Shown: positions 1 to 7,683, counted from the first letter of the stretch. The stretch: 30,171 bases of DNA from an uncultured Candidatus Saccharibacteria bacterium (GCA_938042055.1 CALIRX010000033.1:1-30171); one strand, 5' to 3'. The notes: generated by a model not told the origin, from the sequence alone. Numbers and translations are program-made.

Positions 1-3
1 GGA

Positions 4-32
4 TCGACAAAACTCATATTTTCTATTATACT
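4..32 (+). promoter_or_regulatory. Promoter of mscS, predicted leaderless
   Basis: A -35-like TCGACA (4-9) and a -10 TATACT (27-32) are 17 bp apart. The -10 ends 9 nt before the ATG at 42 and no Shine-Dalgarno lies between, so transcription should begin at or next to the start codon. Confidence 0.6.
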
Positions 33-41
33 AAATCAATA

Positions 42-944
42 ATGGATAAGCTTATAAAACAGTTCTTAGATTCTTCTACGTTAGGTCAATGGCTGCATGG
101 CAACAACCTTGGCTGGCTAATTAGTGAGCGCATTATCGACACAGTCAGCATTATTATCGGCTCTGTTTTTGTTTATTTTCTGGGGAAATATTTATTATCT
201 TGGACTATCCATTATTCTATACGCTCCACCGCCAAACATCGCTCTTGGCACCGTAAAGACATAGAAAAGCGCGAAAAAACTCTCATCCAATTAACCCGGA
301 GTTTCTGGCGAATCATAATAATTTTCTATGTCGCCGCAATTGTCGCCAATAAACTATTCCTATTTGATTTATCGCCGCTATTCGCTAGTGCTGGCATAAT
401 CGGTGTGGCATTAGGATTTGGTGCTCAATCGCTCGTTAAGGACTTCTTGTCTGGTATTTTCATCATCGCCGAAAATCAATATCGTGTTGGCGATGTTGTT
501 GACGTAATGGGAGCTGCTGGAACCGTCGAGAGAGTTGGTACCCGCACTACTGTTATACGAGATTCTGAGGGTAATGTTCATTATGTCCCAAATGGCACGA
601 TTCAGCACGTTATCAATAAAACTATGGGCTATAGCATGTCGCGATTCAGCATTTATATCGACCCAAGTTCTGACATTTCTGCAGTTACAGACATCATTAA
701 CGCTACTGGTCAAGAATTGGCTAAAGAAAAGGCTTGGCAAAAGAAAATTATCGATCCGCCTAAATTCGTTTCCGTTGGTGATATTACTGGACGAGGAACA
801 GAATTGATCATTGCCGGAAAAACTCAGCCATCAGATCAGTGGTCTGTTACCTCTGAAATGCGACATCGATTGCTACAAAACTTTGATCGCGAAGGGGTTC
901 TTTTGGCGACTCTGCCGACCCCAACCTCAATAACCAGAAGATAA
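42..944 (+). CDS. MscS-family small-conductance mechanosensitive channel
   Basis: A 300-aa channel that would open under membrane tension to release solutes during hypo-osmotic shock. Three hydrophobic segments are visible (about residues 30-52, 88-105 and 109-145). The third is the Gly/Ala-rich pore helix containing GIIGVALGFGAQSLVKDF, typical of MscS TM3. It is followed by the beta domain start YRVGDVV and the conserved YVPNG strand. Length and architecture match the short YkuT/YbdG-type MscS proteins. A -10 hexamer lies 9 nt upstream of ATG 42, consistent with a leaderless mRNA. The gene converges on the small-protein gene ending at 948, with only 3 bp between. Family assignment is firm; the exact physiological trigger is inferred. 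Confidence 0.93.
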   Translation: MDKLIKQFLDSSTLGQWLHGNNLGWLISERIIDTVSIIIGSVFVYFLGKYLLSWTIHYSIRSTAKHRSWHRKDIEKREKTLIQLTRSFWRIIIIFYVAAIVANKLFLFDLSPLFASAGIIGVALGFGAQSLVKDFLSGIFIIAENQYRVGDVVDVMGAAGTVERVGTRTTVIRDSEGNVHYVPNGTIQHVINKTMGYSMSRFSIYIDPSSDISAVTDIINATGQELAKEKAWQKKIIDPPKFVSVGDITGRGTELIIAGKTQPSDQWSVTSEMRHRLLQNFDREGVLLATLPTPTSITRR

Positions 945-947
945 AGA

Positions 948-1292
948 TTAATTATTAGACAAGCCCAATTCTTTATCGCTCAACACATCATTAGAAAACG
1001 CTTTGATTTTATTCACGCTCTCTACTTCTTTATCGTAAATTCCCAAAAATTCCTTCAGTGTATCCTTATTTACTGAGCCTTGCGCGTCAAATTCGTGACT
1101 TTTTTCATCCGCATCCTTGCTGATCTGATTGCGGCGAGAAGCGTATTCTGGGCGACTCAAATCCAATCGATAAGCGTCAGTCTTGTAATACATAAACATC
1201 GCAATCGATACTAGTAAAACCGAAACTGCAATAGTCAGCCCAATAAATGTAGCAAATTTATAGCTACGAAATAATTCCTTAGCCCTATTCAT
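948..1292 (-). CDS. Small single-pass membrane protein, unknown function
   Basis: A 114-aa protein I do not recognise. One transmembrane helix spans about residues 15-35 after a short basic N-terminus. The remaining ~80 residues are charged, predicted helical and probably extracytoplasmic. It has no cysteines and no recognisable catalytic motif. A strong Shine-Dalgarno (GGAGG, about 5 nt from ATG 1292) lies inside the end of the preceding gene, which overlaps it by 8 bp (1285-1292). The two are therefore translationally coupled and probably form one envelope-associated unit. Confidence 0.75.
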   Translation of the reverse strand: MNRAKELFRSYKFATFIGLTIAVSVLLVSIAMFMYYKTDAYRLDLSRPEYASRRNQISKDADEKSHEFDAQGSVNKDTLKEFLGIYDKEVESVNKIKAFSNDVLSDKELGLSNN

Positions 1293-1827
1293 TAGAACCT
1301 CCAGACAGCGAATTTTTAATAACTTGCACTTCTTCTTTATACCTCACTAACAATTCATCCAATATCTTCACATCCTCAGAAAGTTTACTACGAGCCTCGC
1401 GAGCGACGGTCAATTTTTGATAATAGTCCGCCACATTATTAGAGCAATTTGCGCGCTGAAGATCGGTCATCGCAGTGTCGTAATCGTTGTAATTACTATT
1501 AAACTTAAGCCTCGTCGACTCAAACTCATTAGTAATGTTCACCAACTTTGAACTGTCCAGCTTATTGATTGCCAATCGACCGTTCAGTCTGGCCATAAGT
1601 TTGGTAGAAATAGAATTATATCTTTGTCCAACATTTACCCTAGTTAGAGCGTCATTGGTATGGATATTTTTAATAGCAACTCTTACGGAACTACAATTTC
1701 GATCAAGCGTTTTTATGATCTCAGAATCAGCCGTAGCATCGACAGACTGAGCTTCAACTGCCCGTGGCATCACTAACAAACCAGAAGTAATCAAAAAAGA
1801 CGCGAGATAGAAAGTAACTTTTTTCAT
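1285..1827 (-). CDS. Secreted helical protein with signal peptide, unknown function
   Basis: A 180-aa protein with a classical Sec signal peptide: lysines at 2-3, a hydrophobic core, and a likely cleavage site after VEA near residue 27. The mature part is helix-rich with coiled-coil-like heptads and two cysteines (in RNCSS and RANCSN) that could form a disulfide. A GTG codon exists at 1830, but ATG 1827 is preferred because the extended -10 TGAGATAAT ends 7 nt upstream, giving a leaderless start. It overlaps the downstream single-pass membrane protein by 8 bp. Export followed by a coupled membrane partner suggests a surface role; function is unknown. Confidence 0.75.
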   Translation of the reverse strand: MKKVTFYLASFLITSGLLVMPRAVEAQSVDATADSEIIKTLDRNCSSVRVAIKNIHTNDALTRVNVGQRYNSISTKLMARLNGRLAINKLDSSKLVNITNEFESTRLKFNSNYNDYDTAMTDLQRANCSNNVADYYQKLTVAREARSKLSEDVKILDELLVRYKEEVQVIKNSLSGGSNE

Positions 1828-1834
1828 CACTTAT

Positions 1835-1864
1835 ATTATCTCACGTCTTCTTGAATAGAGTCAA
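1835..1864 (-). promoter_or_regulatory. Promoter of the secreted helical protein gene
   Basis: On the minus strand TTGACT (1864-1859) is followed after 18 bp by GATAAT (1840-1835), which is preceded by TGA, making an extended -10. It ends 7 nt before ATG 1827. Confidence 0.6.
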
Positions 1865-1867
1865 ATG

Positions 1868-2137
1868 TTACTTGAAACGTTTTTCGACGTTACCCTTAAC
1901 GTCTTTTGCGGTTTCTGCTACAGCATCTCCAACTTTCTGAGAACCAGCTTTTAACGAACTTAAGCTGTCTTTTGCTGCGGCGGTCGCTTTGCAAGCCACC
2001 TTTTCAGTGTCGGCTTTCATTTTTACAGCTTTATCCTTCAAGTCTTTCCTTGTTTCCTTACCACTCTTTGGTGCAGTTAAAATTCCAGCTGTAAAACCTG
2101 CTGCTACCGCTCCGATAATTGCTAAAACTTTTTTCAT
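1868..2137 (-). CDS. YtxH-like small envelope/stress protein
   Basis: An 89-aa protein with a short N-terminal hydrophobic segment (residues 4-22, ending ILTAPKSGKETR) followed by a long Lys/Ala-rich amphipathic helix. The AAGFxAGxLxAPKSGKETR pattern is the hallmark of YtxH-domain proteins. A clear Shine-Dalgarno (AAGGAG, 7 nt before ATG 2137) follows the upstream DUF948-like gene by 20 bp, so the two are almost certainly cotranscribed. In Bacillus subtilis ytxG (DUF948) and ytxH are likewise adjacent in a general-stress operon (established knowledge). Its molecular function is not known. Confidence 0.85.
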   Translation of the reverse strand: MKKVLAIIGAVAAGFTAGILTAPKSGKETRKDLKDKAVKMKADTEKVACKATAAAKDSLSSLKAGSQKVGDAVAETAKDVKGNVEKRFK

Positions 2138-2157
2138 ATATTCACTCCTTTTTTTAA

Positions 2158-2379
2158 TTATTTTTTACGAAACAAACCTGATATTTCACTAAAAACTTTT
2201 GTTGGCGACAACCATTCGGTTGCACTAGCTACGTTAGTTGTAATTTTACTAACGCTTTTCATGACCGTATTAAGTCTTACCAACAAGGCAATGACCACTG
2301 CCAGTAGCGTTACGATAATAACCGACAACAATCCTACGATGATTGATAATAAAACGATGGCTGTTTGGATATCTTCCAC
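2158..2379 (-). CDS. Small membrane protein, YtxG/DUF948-like
   Basis: A 73-aa protein with one strongly hydrophobic helix (about residues 6-35), then a short helical tail with VMKSVSKITTNV spacing reminiscent of DUF948. It is much shorter than full YtxG proteins. The start is a GTG (2379), supported by AAAGG six nt upstream. It sits directly before the ytxH-like gene, matching the known ytxG-ytxH pairing. It lies about 80 nt downstream of a consensus promoter at 2467-2495. The family link is moderate because the protein is short. Confidence 0.7.
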   Translation of the reverse strand: MEDIQTAIVLLSIIVGLLSVIIVTLLAVVIALLVRLNTVMKSVSKITTNVASATEWLSPTKVFSEISGLFRKK

Positions 2380-2466
2380 GCTTTACCTTTCTGCAAAAGT
2401 TTATATTTGTTATGTTTATTTTAGCATGCTTGTTAAATTGTTTGTATTAGATAATCTAACTATTTC

Positions 2467-2495
2467 ATTATAGCATAAGCTTATTAAATTGTCAA
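2467..2495 (-). promoter_or_regulatory. Near-perfect sigma-70-type promoter for the ytxG/ytxH-like pair
   Basis: Minus strand: TTGACA (2495-2490), 17-bp spacer, TATAAT (2472-2467) preceded by TGC as an extended -10. This is the best consensus promoter in the window. The transcript would carry a leader of about 80 nt before GTG 2379, unlike the leaderless genes nearby. Confidence 0.75.
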
Positions 2496-2521
2496 TGGGG
2501 ATGTCCGCTAATCATTAATAA

Positions 2522-2527
2522 TATGAT
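2522..2527 (+). promoter_or_regulatory. -10 element of the VIT1-like gene, predicted leaderless
   Basis: TATGAT ends 8 nt before ATG 2536 with no Shine-Dalgarno between. No convincing -35 was found at the usual spacing. Confidence 0.45.
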
Positions 2528-2535
2528 AAACTGGT

Positions 2536-3075
2536 ATGGTTATGCGAGATTTTTTCAAACGATACATACCGGAATTTGTTTATGGCGCGGTCGACGGCAC
2601 GGTAACAACATTTGCAGTCGTGGCGGCTTCAGCTGGAGCTGGAATATCCAGTTCAGTTATTCTTATATTAGGAATTGCTAATTTAATAGCCGACGGATTC
2701 TCAATGGGCTCTAGCGCATATTTAGCAGCCAGTGCTGAACACGAAGAATCTGTTCGCGACAGCCAAAAACGCTCATCTCCAAAGATCATAGGCGCAGTAA
2801 CATTCTTAGCTTTCGTGGTAGTCGGTAGCGTACCAGTATTGCCATATTTGATTGACGTAATTGCAAACTTAAAAGCGCCAAACGCGGTATTGTTCTATAT
2901 TAGCTCGGCGCTAACTGCGGCAACGTTCTTAGCAATCGGCTTCATCAAAGGTAAAGTCAGCAAACAATCACCTTGGCAGTCTGCAGGCATCACGTTACTC
3001 CTTGGGGCGATTGCAGCAGGATTAGCCTACTTTGCGGGCGACATTTTGGCGGCCTGGCTGGGGATTAGGATTTAG
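2536..3075 (+). CDS. VIT1/CCC1-family metal ion transporter
   Basis: A 179-aa integral membrane protein of the vacuolar iron transporter superfamily, which exports Fe2+/Mn2+ from the cytosol. The N-terminal YIPEFVYGAVDGTVTTFAVV and the following NLIADGFSMGSSAYLA segment are diagnostic: the conserved Asp and Gly residues of TM1-TM2 are present. About five hydrophobic segments are visible, and the cytosolic helical insert (AEHEESVRDSQKR) is short, as in compact bacterial members. ATG 2542 is a possible alternative start. The last 54 bp overlap, tail to tail, the amidohydrolase-like gene on the other strand. Substrate is inferred from the family. Confidence 0.9.
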   Translation: MVMRDFFKRYIPEFVYGAVDGTVTTFAVVAASAGAGISSSVILILGIANLIADGFSMGSSAYLAASAEHEESVRDSQKRSSPKIIGAVTFLAFVVVGSVPVLPYLIDVIANLKAPNAVLFYISSALTAATFLAIGFIKGKVSKQSPWQSAGITLLLGAIAAGLAYFAGDILAAWLGIRI

Positions 3076-3810
3076 GTTTTTTGCGATAAAATTTATTATT
3101 TTATCTATATTACATACAGCCTTTTCGCTTACCACACCACCATTCAAATAGACGCGCCTATTAATTTCCAACATCACCGAATGTATCTTCGGATTTTCAT
3201 CGTGATAAAATTCCATCGGAACCAGCGCCCCAGAATACGGATAATTTAATTCACAACTATATCTCATTTTTTCAATATATGTTTTTAATTTTGATACATT
3301 GTCTTTACCGAACCATTTTTCATCATAGCCGAGGCAAATATCAGGTAAATTATCCGTCCAGCCAAACAATCTTCGCACCAATTCATCACTATAACTATGA
3401 ATATCAATAATCACACACGAGCCACATTGATCAACAATTTCCCTACTCAACGTGTTTAGTTGTTTGTGATGTAAGTCGTATGATTTGCCCAAAATCTCTT
3501 CGCGACGGGATGATCCTATTTTGCGATATTGCGTACCGTCCGATAAATGTGTATAAATCGCTCCCATACTCAACTTAGCCATCGGCTCATCCTCATCACT
3601 GCGGAATCTCTCAACATCACAATATAGTCGCGAATATTTAGCTATAATTTTATGGCTATCTATATTTTTAACAAGCTCATCAACTTTATAATCAGCAATG
3701 AAACGCAATTCCCTCTCGATAATCTCTTTATCTACCGTAATATCACGCCAAAAATCGGTCGGTAGATACAGCGAGGCATGAGGAATATGAAGAATAATAT
3801 TGTCCATCAT
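3022..3810 (-). CDS. N-formylglutamate amidohydrolase-like protein
   Basis: Member of the N-formylglutamate amidohydrolase family (zinc-dependent carboxypeptidase fold). Visible motifs are the N-terminal HIPHAS, the metal-site DIHSYS, PYSGALVP, and the C-terminal MLEINRRVYL, all in family order. The reading frame is open to ATG 3828. Tandem ATGs at 3810 and 3807 put HIPHAS near the N-terminus as usual, and a GGGAG lies 11 nt before 3810, so 3810 is chosen; the start is uncertain. It lies just downstream of aspS on the same strand and may be cotranscribed. No histidine-degradation genes are nearby, so the substrate may be another N-acyl amino acid. Its last ~18 codons are antisense to the VIT1 gene. 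Confidence 0.85.
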   Translation of the reverse strand: MMDNIILHIPHASLYLPTDFWRDITVDKEIIERELRFIADYKVDELVKNIDSHKIIAKYSRLYCDVERFRSDEDEPMAKLSMGAIYTHLSDGTQYRKIGSSRREEILGKSYDLHHKQLNTLSREIVDQCGSCVIIDIHSYSDELVRRLFGWTDNLPDICLGYDEKWFGKDNVSKLKTYIEKMRYSCELNYPYSGALVPMEFYHDENPKIHSVMLEINRRVYLNGGVVSEKAVCNIDKIINFIAKNLNPNPQPGRQNVARKVG

Positions 3811-3847
3811 CCTACGAACGTCTCCCATAAACTCAATGAGTTAAATC

Positions 3848-5626
3848 TCACAAACCCAATTCGCGTAGCTGAGCGGGATCGACAACCGATGGTGAATTCA
3901 TCATTACATCCACACCAGAGCCATTCTTTGGAAACGCCAGAGTCTCACGGACGTTTTGCTCATCGGTCAATTCCATCAAAATACGATCAACGCCAAAAGC
4001 GCATCCTGCGTGAGGCGGAGCGCCGTATTTGAAAGCACCCAACATAGCACCAAACTTCTCTTCGACATAAGCCTTACTGAAGCCCAGCAAACCGAACACT
4101 TTATATAACACCGCTGGATTATGATTTCGAACGCCGCCAGAGCAAATCTCATAACCATTCATCACCATATCAAACTGATCGGCGACAATGGATAATTTTT
4201 CGGCGTCAGTTTCAGCAGACTCCAGAGCCTGCAAGCCACCCTTTGGCATACTGAACGGATTGTGCCCAAAGTCAAGCTTCTTACTGCGCTCATCCCACTC
4301 GTAAAACGGAAAATTAATAATCCAAGCAAACGCCACGACCGATGGGTCCTTAAGATTAAAGTGCGAGGCAAATTCATTACGCAAGCGCCCCAATACCGCG
4401 TTAACAACCGAGCGAGAATCAGCGCCAAAGAACACTGCATCGCCATCAACCGCACCAGTTTTCTGCTGGATATCAGCCAATTCCTTCTCACTCAAGAATT
4501 TCACAATTGGAGATTTTGCTTCGCCGTCTTGATACGTAATGTACGCCAGACCGCCAGCGCCTTCGCTTTTAGCTATATTAGTGAAATTGTCAATTTGCTT
4601 GCGACTCAAACTTGCGCCATTTTTTACGCAAATAGCCTTAATGCATTCAGCATTTTTAAATACACCAAACTCAGTCTCCGAGAACACGTCCGTCAGTTCT
4701 ATCAATTCCATACCAAATCGCAAATCCGGCTTGTCAGAACCGTAAGTTTCCATGGCATCGCGATACGAAATTCGCGGAATTGAACTGCCATCACCAACCG
4801 CCAAATCGCTCAAATCCAACAATTTTTTACCAGCAAAATCAGTTGCCAGTTGCTTCATCAAAGGCTCAACTTCAGTACGAACCTCTTCGCCATTTTCAGC
4901 AAAACTCATCTCTAAATCAAGCTGATAAAACTCGCCATACAAGCGATCTGCTCGCGGATCCTCGTCGCGGAAACAAGCCGCCAACTGATAATAACGCGGC
5001 ACGCCACCAACCATCAGCAGCTGCTTAAACTGCTGTGGAGCTTGCGGCAGGGCGTAAAACTTCCCTTCCTGCAAGCGACTCGGAATCAGAAAATCACGCG
5101 CACCCTCAGGGCTCGAATTGGCTAAAATTGGCGTTTGAATTTCAATAAAATCTCGATTGTCCATATATTCATGGATTCGACGATACATTTCGGCGCGCTT
5201 TTTAAGCATGTTTTGCATTTTTGGACGACGCAAATCAAGATAACGATATTTGAATCTTAGCTCTTCGCCGGCTTGATTATCCTCGGCAAATGGCTGAATT
5301 GGCAAAGTCTCAGCTCGGTTCAAAATCTCCAAATTATCCACAACAATTTCCACATCGCCACTGGCGATATTCGGATTTTTCAAACCTTCGCCACGCTCTG
5401 CAACCACGCCACAAGCACGAACCACAAACTCATCTCGCAAGCTTTCCGCCAAAGAAAAAGCATCTTTTTTATCAGGGTTAATAACCAACTGAACCAAACC
5501 CGTATGGTCGCGCAAATCAATAAAAATCAACCCGCCATGATCACGCCTGGAATGAACCCAGCCCGCAACTGTAATATTCTCACCAACTTTTTTAGAAGTT
5601 TCTGCCGCCAAAATTCTATTTTTCAT
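3848..5626 (-). CDS. aspS: Aspartyl-tRNA synthetase (bacterial type)
   Basis: A 592-aa class II synthetase that charges tRNA-Asp. The N-terminal OB anticodon-binding fold carries GWVHSRRDHGGLIFIDLRD (about 22-40). Motif 2 is FRDEDPRADR followed by a GEFYQLDLE variant, the bacterial GAD insertion domain occupies roughly residues 300-415, and motif 3 is GAPPHAGCAFGVDR near the C-terminus. Length is normal for the bacterial type. His30 in RRDHGG is the variant associated with non-discriminating AspRS, which also makes Asp-tRNA-Asn for GatCAB (established for Pseudomonas aeruginosa; inference here). An extended -10 TGCTATAAT ends 7 nt before ATG 5626 and there is no Shine-Dalgarno, so the mRNA is predicted leaderless. 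Confidence 0.97.
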   Translation of the reverse strand: MKNRILAAETSKKVGENITVAGWVHSRRDHGGLIFIDLRDHTGLVQLVINPDKKDAFSLAESLRDEFVVRACGVVAERGEGLKNPNIASGDVEIVVDNLEILNRAETLPIQPFAEDNQAGEELRFKYRYLDLRRPKMQNMLKKRAEMYRRIHEYMDNRDFIEIQTPILANSSPEGARDFLIPSRLQEGKFYALPQAPQQFKQLLMVGGVPRYYQLAACFRDEDPRADRLYGEFYQLDLEMSFAENGEEVRTEVEPLMKQLATDFAGKKLLDLSDLAVGDGSSIPRISYRDAMETYGSDKPDLRFGMELIELTDVFSETEFGVFKNAECIKAICVKNGASLSRKQIDNFTNIAKSEGAGGLAYITYQDGEAKSPIVKFLSEKELADIQQKTGAVDGDAVFFGADSRSVVNAVLGRLRNEFASHFNLKDPSVVAFAWIINFPFYEWDERSKKLDFGHNPFSMPKGGLQALESAETDAEKLSIVADQFDMVMNGYEICSGGVRNHNPAVLYKVFGLLGFSKAYVEEKFGAMLGAFKYGAPPHAGCAFGVDRILMELTDEQNVRETLAFPKNGSGVDVMMNSPSVVDPAQLRELGL

Positions 5627-5633
5627 ATCTGTT

Positions 5634-5642
5634 ATTATAGCA
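5634..5642 (-). promoter_or_regulatory. Extended -10 promoter of aspS
   Basis: Minus-strand TGCTATAAT (5642-5634) ends 7 nt before the aspS ATG. No -35 consensus is visible at 16-18 bp, typical of extended -10 promoters. Confidence 0.65.
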
Positions 5643-5664
5643 TAATCTGGTCAAATTCCCAGAA

Positions 5665-6687
5665 TTAAACATCTCGTTGAGTTTTTGTAGGCAAATTATT
5701 TTTCTGCGGATTAGCCGTAGCGGCTTTACGGAGATCTCCATAAACATCATATTCGTCAATGATTTTCTGACCTAATAGCGCTTCAATTACGTCTTCTAGG
5801 CTCAGCAAACCAACTGTTTCTCGAAACTCATTTACAACAATAAACAATTGATGTTGCATTTTCAAAAATGCAGCCAAGGCGTGCTGTAGAGTTTGATTTT
5901 CGCGAATATAATAGACATCTTTACTCATGGCTGTTTCCGCACGATGAGATTTTGCTTTGCGATCAATCGTTAACAAATCTTGAATCCTCAGCATGCCAAC
6001 AACATGATCAATGTCGCCGTCAATAACAGGAAATCTGCTATACCCCTTTTTATGAAGATCATCAAGTACTAGCGGCCCAAGAAGCTCGTTCATAGGCACC
6101 GATTCAATCATGTTTCGCGGCGTCATAATTTCCTCGACTTTCATATCGTTGAACTTCAGTCCGTTAGTAATAAGCTTTTTCTCAGAAGATGAAATCGCTC
6201 CGCTGGATTGAGCCACCATTTCCAGCAATTCTTCTTTCGATTCAATCACCCGACTATCACCAACCACTGGCGATATCGAACGAATTAGTGACAAAATTAC
6301 TTGATGTCGCTCAATTGTCGTTAAAATTAGCGGTTCGTATTTTTCGTAAAGTTGCTGTGAATACTTTTGCCACAAGCCAATTCGCGCGACGGCTCCGATT
6401 TCCAGGGCTATTATAATTGACAAAACGAGTCCAGTCGCCCAATTGAACAAATAAACACTAATAGCGCTTAAAATTACCAAACATAAAGAAGCCACGGCGC
6501 GCTGCAGTGAAATAATATCTCGTAAAAATTCTCTTTGTCGCAAAAGAATTTTAGCCTTTTCATCGCCTAGCCCACTTCTCCGCCGCAGCTCAAATTGGCT
6601 ATGCGAAGACGTTTTCGGCTGAATTCCCAGCACTATCAACAAAACCACCAAAGTAACCAAATATCCAAAAATTAGCACAATCGTCAT
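5665..6687 (-). CDS. CNNM/CorC-like membrane protein with tandem CBS domains
   Basis: A 340-aa protein related to the HlyC/CorC/CNNM group (Mg2+/Co2+ transport or sensing). A hydrophobic helix spans residues 2-20 and two more lie near 58-100, replacing a full DUF21 domain with a reduced membrane region. A CBS pair follows: KVEEIMTPR to VGMLRIQDLL, then AMSKDVYYI to GLLSLEDVIEALLG. The IMTPR and LEDVIE signatures are typical of CorC proteins. The usual C-terminal CorC_HlyC domain is missing; the tail is short and polar. The frame is open to ATG 6705, but ATG 6687 is preferred: TACAAT ends 6 nt upstream and translation then begins directly at the membrane helix. Confidence 0.85.
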   Translation of the reverse strand: MTIVLIFGYLVTLVVLLIVLGIQPKTSSHSQFELRRRSGLGDEKAKILLRQREFLRDIISLQRAVASLCLVILSAISVYLFNWATGLVLSIIIALEIGAVARIGLWQKYSQQLYEKYEPLILTTIERHQVILSLIRSISPVVGDSRVIESKEELLEMVAQSSGAISSSEKKLITNGLKFNDMKVEEIMTPRNMIESVPMNELLGPLVLDDLHKKGYSRFPVIDGDIDHVVGMLRIQDLLTIDRKAKSHRAETAMSKDVYYIRENQTLQHALAAFLKMQHQLFIVVNEFRETVGLLSLEDVIEALLGQKIIDEYDVYGDLRKAATANPQKNNLPTKTQRDV

Positions 6688-6693
6688 AGTTTT

Positions 6694-6699
6694 ATTGTA
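6694..6699 (-). promoter_or_regulatory. -10 element of the CBS-domain membrane protein gene
   Basis: Minus-strand TACAAT ends 6 nt before ATG 6687, consistent with a leaderless start. It lies back to back with the divergent promoter of the DsbA-like gene. Confidence 0.5.
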
Positions 6700-6709
6700 C
6701 CGCATTCCG

Positions 6710-6718
6710 TGCTATACT
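6710..6718 (+). promoter_or_regulatory. Extended -10 promoter of the DsbA-like gene
   Basis: TGCTATACT at 6710-6718. A short leader then carries GGAGG (6732-6736), 4 nt before ATG 6741, so this gene is Shine-Dalgarno led. Confidence 0.6.
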
Positions 6719-6740
6719 TACTAGAGTAAATGGAGGTAAA

Positions 6741-7433
6741 ATGAATAAGAAAAGCTGGATAATTTTCGCAATTATTGTAGTGGCAATTGTTGGTGGAATG
6801 ATTTATATTTCGACACAAAATCGACTAAACATTAGCGACATCAATAATGATCAGCTGAACACAGCTATCAGCGCAGAATCAAGAAATGGTAATATCGCGG
6901 ATCATGAAATTGGCAGCAAAGATGCCAAAGTAACAATTATCGAATACGCCGATTATCAATGCCCTGGCTGCGGCACCGCTGCACCAAAAGCCGAAGCGCT
7001 AGCTAAAAAATACAAAGATCACGTTCGATTAATTTTCCGTAATTTCCCAATTGCCAGCTCACACCCTAACGCACGCGCTGCCGCCGCGGCAGCTGAAGCT
7101 GCTGGTTTACAGGGTAAATTCTGGGAAATGAATGAGCTTCTATATGCAAATCAAGACGCTTGGAAAAGCGCCAACACTACAGAACGCGACAACATTTTCA
7201 AATCTTATGCTGAACAATTGAAGCTTAATATCGATCAATATAAAACCGATATTGCCAGCAACAGGGTTAAAAATAAAATCGACTTCGATATGGCTCTCGG
7301 TCGCAAACACGGCGTTGCCGCGACACCAACTTTCTATATAAATGGAAAAAATACTGAGATGGACAACTCTGGCTCAATCGAATCATCAGTCAAGGAAGCC
7401 TTGAAAAAAGCTGGCGTTGAAGTAAAAGATTAA
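6741..7433 (+). CDS. Membrane-anchored DsbA-like thiol-disulfide oxidoreductase
   Basis: A 230-aa extracytoplasmic thioredoxin-fold protein of the DsbA/BdbD type that would introduce or shuffle disulfides in exported proteins. An N-terminal signal anchor spans residues 7-24 without a lipobox. A linker leads to the fold with EYADYQCPGC (active-site C74-P-G-C77). The inserted helical domain contains ARAAAAAAEAA and FWEMNELLY, and VAATPTFYING supplies the conserved cis-proline. GGAGG sits 4 nt before ATG 6741. It stands alone, followed by a strong terminator. A second, more divergent DsbA-like protein occurs at 29159. Its oxidising or isomerase role is inferred. Confidence 0.92.
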   Translation: MNKKSWIIFAIIVVAIVGGMIYISTQNRLNISDINNDQLNTAISAESRNGNIADHEIGSKDAKVTIIEYADYQCPGCGTAAPKAEALAKKYKDHVRLIFRNFPIASSHPNARAAAAAAEAAGLQGKFWEMNELLYANQDAWKSANTTERDNIFKSYAEQLKLNIDQYKTDIASNRVKNKIDFDMALGRKHGVAATPTFYINGKNTEMDNSGSIESSVKEALKKAGVEVKD

Positions 7434-7452
7434 CGCATTTTCACACAAACCA

Positions 7453-7488
7453 AAATCCCGCTCCGGTGCCTTGGAGCGGGATTTGTTT
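7453..7488. terminator. Strong bidirectional rho-independent terminator
   Basis: A 12-bp perfect stem (7453-7464 with 7473-7484) has an 8-nt loop. It is T-rich on the plus side (GTTTAT) and TTTTGGTTT on the minus side. It ends the DsbA-like gene (+) and, on the minus strand, the candidate small-ORF transcript. Confidence 0.88.
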
Positions 7489-7529
7489 ATAGTCGTCCCT
7501 ATTCTATCGTTGGAGCGACTGCACTCTTT

Positions 7530-7622
7530 TTATTGTGCTATGTATGTTTGCCATTCGGCAGGCACCACATCCACCGCGATCTTTTTGCGCCTTGATGGCA
7601 CAAATTTGATTGCTATTGGCAT
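7530..7622 (-). CDS. Candidate 30-aa basic small protein
   Basis: This short reading frame lies in the 350-bp stretch between the DsbA-like gene and corA (7434-7784). It starts at ATG 7622, is preceded by AAGGAG with a 10-nt spacer, and ends at TAA 7530. The peptide begins MPIAIKFVPSRRKKIAVDVV and ends EWQTYIAQ. It has an Arg/Lys patch, no transmembrane segment and no cysteine. A minus-strand promoter candidate lies upstream (7721-7749) and a strong terminator downstream (7453-7488), so transcription is plausible. I do not recognise it; it could instead be a non-coding RNA with a fortuitous frame. Confidence 0.45.
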   Translation of the reverse strand: MPIAIKFVPSRRKKIAVDVVPAEWQTYIAQ

Positions 7623-7683
7623 GTGTTTTGCACTCCTTATTATTATGTGCAGCCCCACGCGCTTCGACCTTTATCACTTAATA

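Noticed and set aside
4262..4783. A 173-codon frame opposite aspS
   Set aside because: It lies entirely antisense to a conserved gene and has no initiation signals.
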